DNA of 64,000 nt. Origin: an uncultured Flavobacteriaceae bacterium (GTDB taxonomy: Bacteria; Bacteroidota; Bacteroidia; Flavobacteriales; Flavobacteriaceae). Made by a program: the position numbers and the translations under genes. The stretch covers positions 186,001 through 250,000 of the forward strand of contig CANLUS010000005.1 of assembly GCA_947494325.1 (NCBI GenBank), read 5' to 3'. Every line of letters begins with the position of its first letter. The first letter of the stretch is position 1. Below the pieces are notes generated by a model. It was not told the DNA's origin. It saw only the letters and a program-made list of their open reading frames with translations, and ran no database searches. Below, piece after piece: positions 8,878 to 17,272 of this stretch.

Positions 8878-9078
8878 TTATTTTACTTCAAAAGTAATTT
8901 TTACGTTTACACGGAACTCTGCTACATCATCACCATTGACAACAGCGCTTTGAGATTGTACGAATACCGATTTTATGTGTTTTACACTTTTAGAAGCATG
9001 TTTCACTGCTTTACGAGTAGCATCTTCCCAACTTTTCTCAGAATTTGCTAATACTTCAATAACTTTCATTACTGCCAT
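8878..9078 (-). CDS. Dodecin family flavin-binding protein
   Basis: A 66-residue protein with the complete dodecin fold pattern: a first strand (VMKVIEVLA), a helix with the conserved S-W (EKSWEDATRKAVKHASKS), then two strands (IKSVFVQSQSAVV and VAEFRVNVKITFEVK). Dodecins assemble as 12-subunit cytoplasmic spheres that store or buffer flavins or CoA. The Trp in SWEDA fits the residue that stacks on flavin in characterised members. The start could also be the Met three codons in (9069). It is flanked by its own terminator, so it is probably a single-gene unit. The ribE gene of riboflavin synthesis is far away at 50 kb. Confidence 0.93.
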   Translation of the reverse strand: MAVMKVIEVLANSEKSWEDATRKAVKHASKSVKHIKSVFVQSQSAVVNGDDVAEFRVNVKITFEVK

Positions 9079-9150
9079 AACTATCTAGTTTTTTGGTTAA
9101 AAAATTTGTTTACAGGTAAAGATACAAAATCGTCTGCACTTATGTTGTGA

Positions 9151-10053
9151 TTATCCGTTTATAGCAACGACCTCTTCAATTTTATTCGGAAGTAATTGTT
9201 TAAGAGTAGCTTCAATACCATTTTTTAGAGTTACTGTTGAAGAAGGGCATCCGCTACAAGCACCTTGCAATACTACATTTACGGTTTTACTCGAAGTATC
9301 ATAAGACTGAAACATAATATTTCCACCATCAGAAGTAACTGCAGGTTTTATATATTCGTCTAAAATTGCTACAATTTCTTGAGAAATATCATCTAAATTT
9401 TTAGTATCAACAGGCTCAATTTGAACTTTTTCGTTTACAATTGGCACATAATTTTCGGTGATGACTGGTTTATTTTCTTTGATGTAATTCTTTAAAAAGT
9501 CACGAATGGCACTTGTTATTTCAAACCATTCAACCGATGCATTTTTGGTGATCGAAATATAATTTTCTGAAATAAAAACTTCATCGACGTATGAAAAATC
9601 CATTAAGGCTTTCGCAATTGGAACTTCTCCAGCACTTTCGATACTCTTCACTTCAATATTCTCAGAAGTAAGTAGTTTGTTCGTTACGAACTTCATCACA
9701 GCTGGGTTTGGTGTACTTTCACCATATACTTCTACAACAACTTGTTTACTCTGTTGCTGTGTAAACAAACTCTGATTAGTGTTTAAGTAATTTTCAATCA
9801 CTTTTTTCAATTCGTCTTGAACATCTGCCCATTCTACAATATTAAAACGTTCAATAGCAATAAAATTGGCAGTAACAAATACCTTTTTTATAAAGGGTAA
9901 ATGAAACAGTTGCTGAATTAAAGTAGAATTTTTTACTTCTTCAACATTATGATATTCGAAACTTCCATCGGTTAAAATTGTATTGGCAACAAACTTTAAT
10001 ATGGTTTCGTTTGGCGTTGTTTCTATTGTTATTTTGAATTCTTGCATCATCAT
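9151..10053 (-). CDS. Nfu-type iron-sulfur cluster scaffold with two Nfu N-terminal domains
   Basis: A 300-residue protein. Residues about 4-90 and 106-190 are two copies of an Nfu_N-like domain (each with a TPNxxxxKFVxN opening, a VFI/VTxNFI turn and VEW motif). Residues about 215-296 form the NifU C-terminal domain with the cluster-binding motif GACSGCPSS (Cys266, Cys269) followed by LKNGIEATL. Such proteins accept Fe-S clusters and hand them to targets. The duplicated N-terminal domain makes it longer than typical Nfu (about 190-200 residues). MMM at the start leaves the exact codon open (10053, 10050 or 10047); a promoter element at 10065-10072 favours a very short leader. Confidence 0.92.
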   Translation of the reverse strand: MMMQEFKITIETTPNETILKFVANTILTDGSFEYHNVEEVKNSTLIQQLFHLPFIKKVFVTANFIAIERFNIVEWADVQDELKKVIENYLNTNQSLFTQQQSKQVVVEVYGESTPNPAVMKFVTNKLLTSENIEVKSIESAGEVPIAKALMDFSYVDEVFISENYISITKNASVEWFEITSAIRDFLKNYIKENKPVITENYVPIVNEKVQIEPVDTKNLDDISQEIVAILDEYIKPAVTSDGGNIMFQSYDTSSKTVNVVLQGACSGCPSSTVTLKNGIEATLKQLLPNKIEEVVAING

Positions 10054-10064
10054 TAAATTTGATG

Positions 10065-10072
10065 CAAAGTTA
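10065..10072 (-). promoter_or_regulatory. -7 element of the Nfu gene
   Basis: TAACTTTG on the minus strand matches TAnnTTTG, 11-17 bases before the candidate ATG codons. Confidence 0.45.
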
Positions 10073-10087
10073 ATGAAGATTAAAACA

Positions 10088-10111
10088 AAAAGCTCACTTA
10101 CGTGAGCTTTT
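10088..10111 (-). terminator. Terminator after the VWA gene
   Basis: AAAAGCTCAC, loop TTAC, GTGAGCTTTT: a perfect 10-bp stem starting 3 bases after the VWA stop codon, followed on the minus strand by the T-rich end of the stem. Confidence 0.8.
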
Positions 10112-10114
10112 AAC

Positions 10115-11221
10115 TTACCATATGTAATTTTTGGTCTTTGCTTGTCTTTTTAACGAGCTAATCAATGCTTTGTCTAAACTTTTGGTATTCGTTTCCTTTC
10201 TTTTTTTTGCCACGTAAGCATTTCTTTGAGCGTTAAGTTTTTTTATTTTTTGCTTAATTTCTTCACGCTTTTTACTCTGTTGACCTACATATGCTTTGAT
10301 TTCTTCGGAGGATTTATTTTGTAGGGCTTTCGGTAAATTTTTCTTATTTAATTTCTTGTAGCTAAAGTCTTTACGTTTTTCGGCATCTACAAGATCCCAT
10401 AAGGAGTTATCATAAATTCGAGAACTTTTACTAACTGCGCGTTTTACAACTACAACTTCGTCCAATTCGGCGGCATTACTATCTTGTTTTGACTGTAATG
10501 CCATTTTATTTCTGCCTTGAGCTCCGTAATAAATATAAGTGTCGTTTAGCTTTTTATTCAGCTGAATGATCACATCATCATAAGGAGATGAAATATGAAC
10601 AATCGTTTCGTTATGGTCAATGGCCATATAATCACCATTAGTCAAATTAGCGCCGTCTTGCCACTTTCCGGATACGCCATTTTGATAGTTTCCGCAAAAA
10701 ATAGTGTTTACAACAACGTCTTGTTCATTGGCTTGAGTTGCAGCATCTTTGTAATTAATTTTGCCTTGAGTGAATGGCTCGTTTCCAGCAATGAAAATCA
10801 ACTTTAAGTCTTTTTTATTTGAACCCCAATTCAATTCTTTTAATGAAGTTTGGATGACTTTTCCGCAAAATTCATTCCCACCACTTGTTTTTAAGGCGAA
10901 TAATTTTTCAGAAATTTCATCTAAGTCACTACTAAAACCAATCACCTGACGAATATAACCCTCTGAAGAAGGTAAATTACTATTTCCATATTCGTAAAGA
11001 GAAATCTCTAAGTTAGGATCTTCATTTCCGCATTTAGCATAAGACAGTTCATTTACAATTTCCCATAGTTGCGTTTTAGCTTGATTTATTAAACCATCCA
11101 TAGAATTACTAGTGTCAAGTAGTAGCGCGACTTTAATGGTGTGCTTTTTATCAAAGTCGGAAGTATTAGCCGAGACTGTCAAGGTGACTAATGTCAATAA
11201 TAGGATACATAGATTTTTCAT
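10115..11221 (-). CDS. Secreted von Willebrand factor A domain protein
   Basis: A 368-residue exported protein with a signal peptide (cleavage after TVSANT region, near residue 19), then a VWA domain from about residue 28. The metal-site (MIDAS) motif is DTSNSMDG, with later T/D contributions in KTSGGNEF and IFIAGNEPF. VWA domains bind protein partners through a divalent metal. The C-terminal third (about 260-368) is very basic and helical (KKREEIKQKIKKLNAQRN), unlike the VWA fold, and may bind envelope polymers or nucleic acid; this is inference. The SIMPL gene begins 18 bases upstream on the same strand, so the two are likely co-expressed. Confidence 0.88.
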   Translation of the reverse strand: MKNLCILLLTLVTLTVSANTSDFDKKHTIKVALLLDTSNSMDGLINQAKTQLWEIVNELSYAKCGNEDPNLEISLYEYGNSNLPSSEGYIRQVIGFSSDLDEISEKLFALKTSGGNEFCGKVIQTSLKELNWGSNKKDLKLIFIAGNEPFTQGKINYKDAATQANEQDVVVNTIFCGNYQNGVSGKWQDGANLTNGDYMAIDHNETIVHISSPYDDVIIQLNKKLNDTYIYYGAQGRNKMALQSKQDSNAAELDEVVVVKRAVSKSSRIYDNSLWDLVDAEKRKDFSYKKLNKKNLPKALQNKSSEEIKAYVGQQSKKREEIKQKIKKLNAQRNAYVAKKRKETNTKSLDKALISSLKRQAKTKNYIW

Positions 11222-11239
11222 AATTTTTTATTTTTAAAT

Positions 11240-12013
11240 TTATTTTAATTCGAATGTTGCTTCTATAGAAGCCGTAATAGTAATGTCTTTGAAATTTATT
11301 CTTTCTCCATCGATTTTATTTTTAGTGTTTAGTGCACCATACTCTCGAATAAGAACATTGGTGGCGCGAGCGCCGTATATGGCATTTGAGTTATTAAAAT
11401 GTTGATTATTCTTTTCAGTAATTAATAATGCCTTTCCAATAGATTGATCTATGGCTTTTGCATAAGTTGTTGCTTTCTTTTTAGCTGTTTGTATTGCCTT
11501 TATTTTTGCTTCTAATTTTAATTCTTCCATCTTAGAATGGTCGACTTTACTGATGTAAACATTGGATATTTCTAGTTGATCGAAGATCTTGAATACTTTA
11601 GATAAGTGTTCGGTATTGTGAACCAACAAGAGGTACTTTTTTACCTTAAGAACATCATCTTTTTTAAGAATATAACTGTTATATGAGCTGTGAAAGCTCT
11701 GCACCGATAGGTTTTTATTGAGATCAATTCCAATCGAATTTAATTTTTGAATCATTTTTGCTTCTTGCATTTCGACAGAAATTTTACCCTTCTTATCTTT
11801 CTCATTAATTGTAATACTTACATAAATTTTATCTGGAGTTATATTAGATTCGACTGTTCCAGATACTTGAATGTAATTTATATCTAGAAAGTTTTTTTGT
11901 GATGTTTGAGCGCTCGTAGAGATAGCGCAAAATAAGGCGACCAACCAAATTGTTAGGCCTAATCGATTTTTGAAATAATTAAGTTGTTTACAATACTGTT
12001 TTAGAAACGTCAT
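11240..12013 (-). CDS. SIMPL domain (DUF541) exported protein
   Basis: A 257-residue protein with a long n-region and a hydrophobic signal (WLVALFCAISTSAQ, ending near residue 37). The mature part fits the SIMPL/DUF541 family: an IQVSGTVESNITPDKIYVSITINEKDK opening, a QSFHSSYN segment and the helix LEAKIKAIQTAKKKATTYAKAI, ending in strands (INFKDITITASIEATFEL). Family members (for example E. coli YggE, Brucella BP26) are periplasmic or outer-membrane ring formers with unclear roles in oxidative stress. It precedes the VWA gene in a two-gene unit. Upstream is a 209-base gap in which I see no gene and no convincing promoter. Confidence 0.85.
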   Translation of the reverse strand: MTFLKQYCKQLNYFKNRLGLTIWLVALFCAISTSAQTSQKNFLDINYIQVSGTVESNITPDKIYVSITINEKDKKGKISVEMQEAKMIQKLNSIGIDLNKNLSVQSFHSSYNSYILKKDDVLKVKKYLLLVHNTEHLSKVFKIFDQLEISNVYISKVDHSKMEELKLEAKIKAIQTAKKKATTYAKAIDQSIGKALLITEKNNQHFNNSNAIYGARATNVLIREYGALNTKNKIDGERINFKDITITASIEATFELK

Positions 12014-12222
12014 GGCTTTTTATTTTTAGTAAAAGTAATGACAGAAAAAGGCTGAAAAAATTAAGAATGCGTGAATGATATGTTTCATTGAGTGAAATAA
12101 CCTCGTGAAATAGTAACTGAGGTAAAAGTGGTGTTTTTGAGCCGTTAAAAGCTAATTTTTAGGCTACCTGCATTTTATAAAACGAATTTAAGTATGTAGA
12201 TTTACCCTATTCTAAAAGTAAA

Positions 12223-14442
12223 ATGACACATAAAAATTATATCATAGTATTCCTATTATTGTTGTTATCAACGATCTCCTTCGGACAAGAAAAGAATAGG
12301 ATATCAACGCCGAATAAGATGTATTCTGATCGAGTGACTGATGAGTTTGGAAAGCCATTGAGTGGGATACAGATTAGAGTAAAGGGTAAAAGCGCTCGCA
12401 CGTATACCGATGCTAACGGAGAGTTTTCTATCAATGCGAAAAACGGTGATGTGATCATATTAAGTAAAAATGGGGTGACCATTAATTCTTACCGATTAAA
12501 TGGGAGCATTTATTATGAAGTAGAAGATAAAGATAATGTTGTTCTGGAAAAAAAAGAAAAGAAAAGGTCCTCGTCTTACAAATTTAAAACCAACAAATTA
12601 CGATCAGATAGCTCGGTTCAATTTCAGAACTTCCTAGATTCTGCTAATAGGTATAAGAAGAGTGTACCAGCGAAAAGTATTGAATTCATCGGAAATTCAT
12701 TGAAAATCGCCAATGAAAGTAAGAATAAAGAACAATTAGGTGCGTCATACAGTGTTTTAGGTGATGTCTACATGAATTTGGCGCAATATGATTTGGCTGT
12801 AAGTAATTATACAATCGCTACCGATAATGTAAATAGTACTCCTAATCAGCTAAAATTGGCGAAAGCCCTATTGCTAAATGAGAATTTTACAACTAGTAAG
12901 GAAAAATATGATGCTTTACTCAAAAAAAGAGGGATAACGACTTCTCAAAAAATTGAAATTTATGAAGGGTTGGGCGATGTGCATAAGAAGGAAAGGAGAC
13001 AAACAAAAGCTTTTGATATGTATCAAACGGCCTTAACTTTAGCGAAGCAGCTTAGTGCTACGTCAAAAATAACAAGTTTGAACGTTAAAATTTCGGCATT
13101 GCTAGAAGAACAAGGAGAAACCGCCAAAGCTGAAGATTATTTACAGTCCAATTTTACAGTTCAGCAAAGCCCCGAAAAAATAGCACTGGATAATAATAAT
13201 GCGGCCGAATTTTATAGTCGTAATAAGAATATAGATAAGGAAGTCGAGCAGCGAAAGAAAACATTAAAGAACTTAGAGGATGCGGATGTTGAAGAAGTGG
13301 TTGTTGAAGATGTGAAGCTTACTAAACCGAAAGCGAAGCTCGACTTAGGAAACGCTTTGCTAAAACAAAATAATACAAATGATGCTATTTCTTTCCTAGA
13401 AGAGAGTGAAGCAGAAGCTGAGAGTGCCGATGATTTTAAAACTCAAATTGACGCCTTGCAAAGCTTGTCTGAAGCTTATGTTTCATTAGGTGATGATGAT
13501 AAAGCATTAACCAACTATCAAAAGTACGTTTCATTGGTCGATAAGGTGTATAAGCAAAAGGAAAACGAAATAGCTCGATTAGTAGGTTTGAATAAAGATT
13601 TGTCTGAAAAACAAAATAGAATATCGAGTTTGGAGAAGGATAGAGAACTTTCAGAAAGTAAAATACAGTTATATCAGACAGAAAATAGATTGACTGTCGA
13701 AAATGATAGACGTCAAAAACTCATTATTTATAGCTTATTAATAGGGTTGGCGTTATTGCTATTTTCATTGTTTTGGATGTTTAGAAGTAATAGACAGCGA
13801 AAATTAGCCAATAATTTACTTGCGCTAAAGTCTTTGAGAACACAGATGAATCCTCATTTTATTTTCAATGCATTGAATTCAGTTAATAGTTTTATAGCAC
13901 AAAATGATGAGCGAACAGCAAACCGTTATTTGACAGACTTCTCTACCTTGATGCGTAGTGTCTTAGTCAATTCCGAAGAGGATTTTATATCACTCGAGAA
14001 AGAATTAGAGTTGCTAACCTTATATCTGAAATTAGAACATTCGAGATTTCAAGACAAGTTTGACTATGAATTGTACGTGGATAAAACTATTGATCAAGGA
14101 CAATTCGAAATTCCTCCGATGTTGTTACAACCATATATTGAGAATGCAGTGTGGCACGGACTGCGATATAAAAAAGAAAAAGGATTGTTGAAAGTCTCCT
14201 TAAGCTCAAAAGATGATGAGACAATTTTGATTGAAATTTCTGACAATGGAATAGGGAGAAAAAAATCAAAAGCCTTAAAAACAGATTATCAAAAGAAACA
14301 GCAATCCAAAGGCATGCAAAACATTAAACAGCGAATTACAATTTTAAATGAAATGTATAAAGATAAAGTTGATGTTTATATAGAAGATTTACATGAAGAT
14401 ACAACAGGTACTAAAGTTACACTAATACTGAAAAAAGAGTAA
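12223..14442 (+). CDS. LytS-like sensor histidine kinase with carboxypeptidase-like and TPR regions
   Basis: A 739-residue membrane sensor. In order: signal peptide (to about residue 22), a CarboxypepD_reg-like beta sandwich (about 38-105, DEFGKPLSGIQIRVKG ... TDANGEFSI), several TPR-type helical repeats (about 130-450), a coiled segment, a membrane helix (about 503-520), the His_kinase (PF06580) dimerisation motif RTQMNPHFIFNALNSVNSF with phospho-acceptor His545, and an ATPase domain (PYIENAVWHGLRYK N-box, DNGIGRKK G1-box, GMQNIKQRI). The stop overlaps the next gene's ATG (TAATG), so kinase and LytTR regulator are translationally coupled. The signal is unknown; TPRs in the periplasm suggest sensing of a protein or peptide. 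Confidence 0.93.
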   Translation: MTHKNYIIVFLLLLLSTISFGQEKNRISTPNKMYSDRVTDEFGKPLSGIQIRVKGKSARTYTDANGEFSINAKNGDVIILSKNGVTINSYRLNGSIYYEVEDKDNVVLEKKEKKRSSSYKFKTNKLRSDSSVQFQNFLDSANRYKKSVPAKSIEFIGNSLKIANESKNKEQLGASYSVLGDVYMNLAQYDLAVSNYTIATDNVNSTPNQLKLAKALLLNENFTTSKEKYDALLKKRGITTSQKIEIYEGLGDVHKKERRQTKAFDMYQTALTLAKQLSATSKITSLNVKISALLEEQGETAKAEDYLQSNFTVQQSPEKIALDNNNAAEFYSRNKNIDKEVEQRKKTLKNLEDADVEEVVVEDVKLTKPKAKLDLGNALLKQNNTNDAISFLEESEAEAESADDFKTQIDALQSLSEAYVSLGDDDKALTNYQKYVSLVDKVYKQKENEIARLVGLNKDLSEKQNRISSLEKDRELSESKIQLYQTENRLTVENDRRQKLIIYSLLIGLALLLFSLFWMFRSNRQRKLANNLLALKSLRTQMNPHFIFNALNSVNSFIAQNDERTANRYLTDFSTLMRSVLVNSEEDFISLEKELELLTLYLKLEHSRFQDKFDYELYVDKTIDQGQFEIPPMLLQPYIENAVWHGLRYKKEKGLLKVSLSSKDDETILIEISDNGIGRKKSKALKTDYQKKQQSKGMQNIKQRITILNEMYKDKVDVYIEDLHEDTTGTKVTLILKKE

Positions 14443-15176
14443 TGGAGTTAAAAACGATTATTGTAGAAGATGAGCAAACAAGTAGAGAAATTCTCAAAAA
14501 TTATCTTGCCAAATATTGCCCAAACGTACAAGTTGTAGGCGAAGCTTCGAATATTGATGATGCCATGGTTTTGATTCGAAATAATGAGTTAGATCTTATT
14601 TTTTTGGATGTCGAAATGCCTTATGGGAGTGGATTTGATTTGTTAGATAAATTTGATGAAACCGATTTTGAAGTTGTGTTTGTTACAGCTTATAATCAGT
14701 ATGCGATTGAAGCACTAAATAATCACGCCTCATATTACCTTCTAAAGCCCATTTCAATAGATGAATTAATTAAGGCAGTAGACTATGTTTCTCAAATAAA
14801 AATTAAAGAAAAGCAGTTACAAGATGCTGTCTTAGTGCCTAGAGTCAATACAACAGATCATAAGATTACGATTCCAACTCAAGATGGTTTTGAAGTATTG
14901 GAGATGAAAAACATTATCTATTGCAAGGCCGATGACAACTACACAGAGTTGTTTTTGACTAATAAGCAGAAAAAATTAGTTAGTAAAACCTTGAAATACT
15001 TTGAAGAGCTTTTAAAGGAAAATGGTTTTGCACGAATTCATAAATCCTTTTTAGTTAATGTATCTTATATCGCGTCCTATAAAAAAGGAAAGGGAGGAAC
15101 CGTATCTTTATCCAACGGAAAAGAGCTCAGTGTTTCGGCCTCAAAAAAAGCAGAATTTTTATCTTATTTTAAATAA
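14442..15176 (+). CDS. LytTR family response regulator
   Basis: A 244-residue two-component regulator. The receiver domain (about 1-120) has the acidic pocket E9-D10, phospho-acceptor Asp56 (LIFLDVEMP), and the Lys of YLLKPIS. The LytTR DNA-binding domain occupies about 140-244 (IIYCKADDNYTELFL, RIHKSFLVNVSYIASYKK). It is the partner of the kinase immediately upstream, with a 1-base stop/start overlap. LytTR regulators bind imperfect direct repeats; no such pair is obvious upstream of the operon, so targets are not shown by the window. Confidence 0.95.
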   Translation: MELKTIIVEDEQTSREILKNYLAKYCPNVQVVGEASNIDDAMVLIRNNELDLIFLDVEMPYGSGFDLLDKFDETDFEVVFVTAYNQYAIEALNNHASYYLLKPISIDELIKAVDYVSQIKIKEKQLQDAVLVPRVNTTDHKITIPTQDGFEVLEMKNIIYCKADDNYTELFLTNKQKKLVSKTLKYFEELLKENGFARIHKSFLVNVSYIASYKKGKGGTVSLSNGKELSVSASKKAEFLSYFK

Positions 15177-15187
15177 TAAAATTTAAC

Positions 15188-15697
15188 ATGATTATTAAAG
15201 AACTAAATGGGAAGAAACCGGTCTTAGGTGAGAATTGTTACATCGCTGAAAACGCTGTCATAGTTGGGGATGTTACTATGGGCGATGATTGCAGTATATG
15301 GTATAACGCTGTTTTACGAGGCGATGTGCATTTTATTAAAATGGGCAACAAAGTAAATATACAAGATGGGGCTGTCGTACATTGTACGTATAAGAAGAGC
15401 CCTACCACAATTGGACATAATGTTTCAGTTGGGCATAATGCAATTGTACATGGTTGTACAATTCATGATAATGTTCTCATTGGTATGGGAAGTATCGTAA
15501 TGGATAACTGCATCATAGAGAGTAATACAATTATTGCCGCAGGTGCTGTTGTTACACAAGGAACGACCGTAGAATCGGGCACTATTTACGCAGGTGTTCC
15601 TGCAAAGAAAGTAAAAGATATATCTCAAGAATTAATTTCAGATCAGATCGATAGAATTGCCAATAATTATATAGAATATGCGAGTTGGTATAAGTAG
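15188..15697 (+). CDS. Gamma-carbonic-anhydrase-like hexapeptide protein
   Basis: A 169-residue left-handed beta-helix protein with repeated hexapeptide steps (VIVGDVTMGDDCSIWYNAV, TIGHNVSVGHNAIVHGCTI). Histidines in VVHCTYK and GHNAIVHG are placed like the zinc ligands of the gamma-CA/YrdA/PaaY group. These are cytoplasmic trimers; many show weak or no carbonic anhydrase activity, so the reaction is uncertain. The C-terminal amphipathic helix (IDRIANNYIEYASWYK) is usual. It starts 11 bases after the LytTR gene and overlaps the start of the next gene by 20 bases, so it is part of the same plus-strand run. Confidence 0.92.
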   Translation: MIIKELNGKKPVLGENCYIAENAVIVGDVTMGDDCSIWYNAVLRGDVHFIKMGNKVNIQDGAVVHCTYKKSPTTIGHNVSVGHNAIVHGCTIHDNVLIGMGSIVMDNCIIESNTIIAAGAVVTQGTTVESGTIYAGVPAKKVKDISQELISDQIDRIANNYIEYASWYK

Positions 15698-16757
15698 TAT
15701 TTGTATTTTTTTTACTGTTTTTCTTGTCGGATGTACAAAGGCGGTTAAAAATTCTCAAGAGGTAAAGCTTCAATTTTTAGATGAATATATATTACCAAAC
15801 GATATGTTGGTAGATTCAACGTTAGTTGGAGGTCTCTCAGGTATCGATTTCTATAAAGACACTTTTTATATTGCTTGTGATGATAAAGAGAAGCCACGTT
15901 TCTATACGGCCAATATTGATATCTCAAATTATAAGTTTGATACTATTAAAGTATTGAATGCGATAGAATTGCAAGAGTCTAATAATGCGCTAGATTTAGA
16001 GTCGATAGTATTTGATCCTGTAGGAAAGGATATAATATTAACGAGTGAAGGCAATATTAAAAAAGGAAAAGATCCCTTAGTTTTTAGTACAAATCATCAA
16101 GGCGAATTTTTAAGACAATTTGAAATCCCGCAATATTTTAGAGCTAAAGGAAAACAGTTACCACGTAATAATGGAGTATTCGAAGGATTGACCAGGAGTT
16201 TTGATAATGAAGGTTATTGGGTCGCTACTGAATTGCCTCTAAAATTAGATGGGCCAAAACCAAAATATACCGAAACTACTTCCCCAGTTCGTTTTACATA
16301 TTTTGATAAAAACGGTAAAGCCACCAAACAGTTTGCCTATTTATTAGATAGAATAAGTAAACAGCCTTTGGGTGATTTTGGCGTAAATGGAATAACGGAT
16401 ATACTCGCATATGCGCCGAACAAATTATTGGTTATAGAACGGAGTTTTTCAAGTGGTCATGGAAATCAAGGAAATGTAATAAAAATTTACGGTGTCGATC
16501 ATGAACATGCGGTGAATACGATTAAGAATAAGAAGTTGACAAATGTGAATTACTATCCTGTTAAAAAAGAATTGGTCTTAAATTTTGAAACATTCAGAGA
16601 CTCATTAACGAACAAGAGTATTGATAATATTGAAGGAATTTGTTTCGGACCCGAATTACCCAACGGAAATAAAAGTTTGATTTTTATAGCTGATAATAAT
16701 TTTGATAGCGACCTACAGCTTAATCAAGTGATTTTGATGGAGATGATATTAAAGTAG
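15678..16757 (+). CDS. Esterase-like/phytase-type lipoprotein
   Basis: A 359-residue predicted lipoprotein: short hydrophobic signal ending in VFLVGC (Cys19). The mature protein looks like the phytase-like esterase family (PF13449): GLSGIDFYKDTFYIACDD near the N-terminus, DLESIVFDPVGKDIILTSEG, NNGVFEGLTRSFDNEGYWVATE, and IEGICFGPELPNGNKSLIFIADNNF at the end, as in beta-propeller strands. The substrate is unknown. The start ATG lies inside the 3' end of the gamma-CA gene (20-base overlap), which supports translational coupling; no other Met gives a full signal peptide. Confidence 0.85.
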   Translation: MRVGISSICIFFTVFLVGCTKAVKNSQEVKLQFLDEYILPNDMLVDSTLVGGLSGIDFYKDTFYIACDDKEKPRFYTANIDISNYKFDTIKVLNAIELQESNNALDLESIVFDPVGKDIILTSEGNIKKGKDPLVFSTNHQGEFLRQFEIPQYFRAKGKQLPRNNGVFEGLTRSFDNEGYWVATELPLKLDGPKPKYTETTSPVRFTYFDKNGKATKQFAYLLDRISKQPLGDFGVNGITDILAYAPNKLLVIERSFSSGHGNQGNVIKIYGVDHEHAVNTIKNKKLTNVNYYPVKKELVLNFETFRDSLTNKSIDNIEGICFGPELPNGNKSLIFIADNNFDSDLQLNQVILMEMILK

Positions 16758-16760
16758 GTA

Positions 16761-17174
16761 TTAGTTGCTTTGTGAGATGCCATGCTTTTGAAGTACTTCT
16801 AGAAATCTAGGATCTTCACTCAGATACCCAAAGAAATTATCTTTTTCTCTTTTAAACGTGCGAGTTTGCTTGTTTCTAAATGGATCTAAATAATAGAGCG
16901 CACTATCCGACACTTTTAGCCCCGCATATACAACGAAGAGCTGATAGCTAAGTTCGCGAGGTCGTGCTTTTTCTTTAATCGTGTCAAGTATTCGGTAGGC
17001 ATTTATTGTGTCACCTTCCTTTGCATAGCAAAATCCAAGAAAACGATAAAAGGCCTTTTCCTCTTGCACAATATTAGTAAGACGTGGAATGGCTTCTCGA
17101 TATTTTTGCTGATCTATGTATAATCTGAAATATGAAGTTAGTAAGTCGTTTCTAAAAATTATTTGAGAAAGACA
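16761..17174 (-). pseudogene. 5'-truncated TPR protein relic
   Basis: The minus-strand frame is open from a TAG at 17175-17177 to the stop at 16761 and encodes about 137 residues, but has no ATG; a GTG at 17069 would start inside a helix (TNIVQEEKAFYRF). The sequence is TPR-like (YREAIPRLTNIV, GDTINAYRILDTI, SALYYLDPF) and ends in SEDPRFLEVLQKHGI, a C-terminus I associate with TPR domains of cyclase/TolB-like regulators. No upstream frame continues the protein before murI. The simplest reading is the remaining 3' end of a larger gene. It could instead be a short gene using the GTG. Confidence 0.55.
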
Positions 17175-17272
17175 CTACCAATTTGAATTCTTTAATAAAG
17201 AAAATTCAATCTCAAGTTGATAGAAAATATGAACATTATGCTTCTATGTCAACCAACGTTTTAGAAAAATGT

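Noticed and set aside
17221-17272. Minus-strand frame TFEHFSKTLVDIEA just after the murI stop
   Set aside because: Ends after 14 codons, overlaps the murI end in another frame, and has no start; coincidental.
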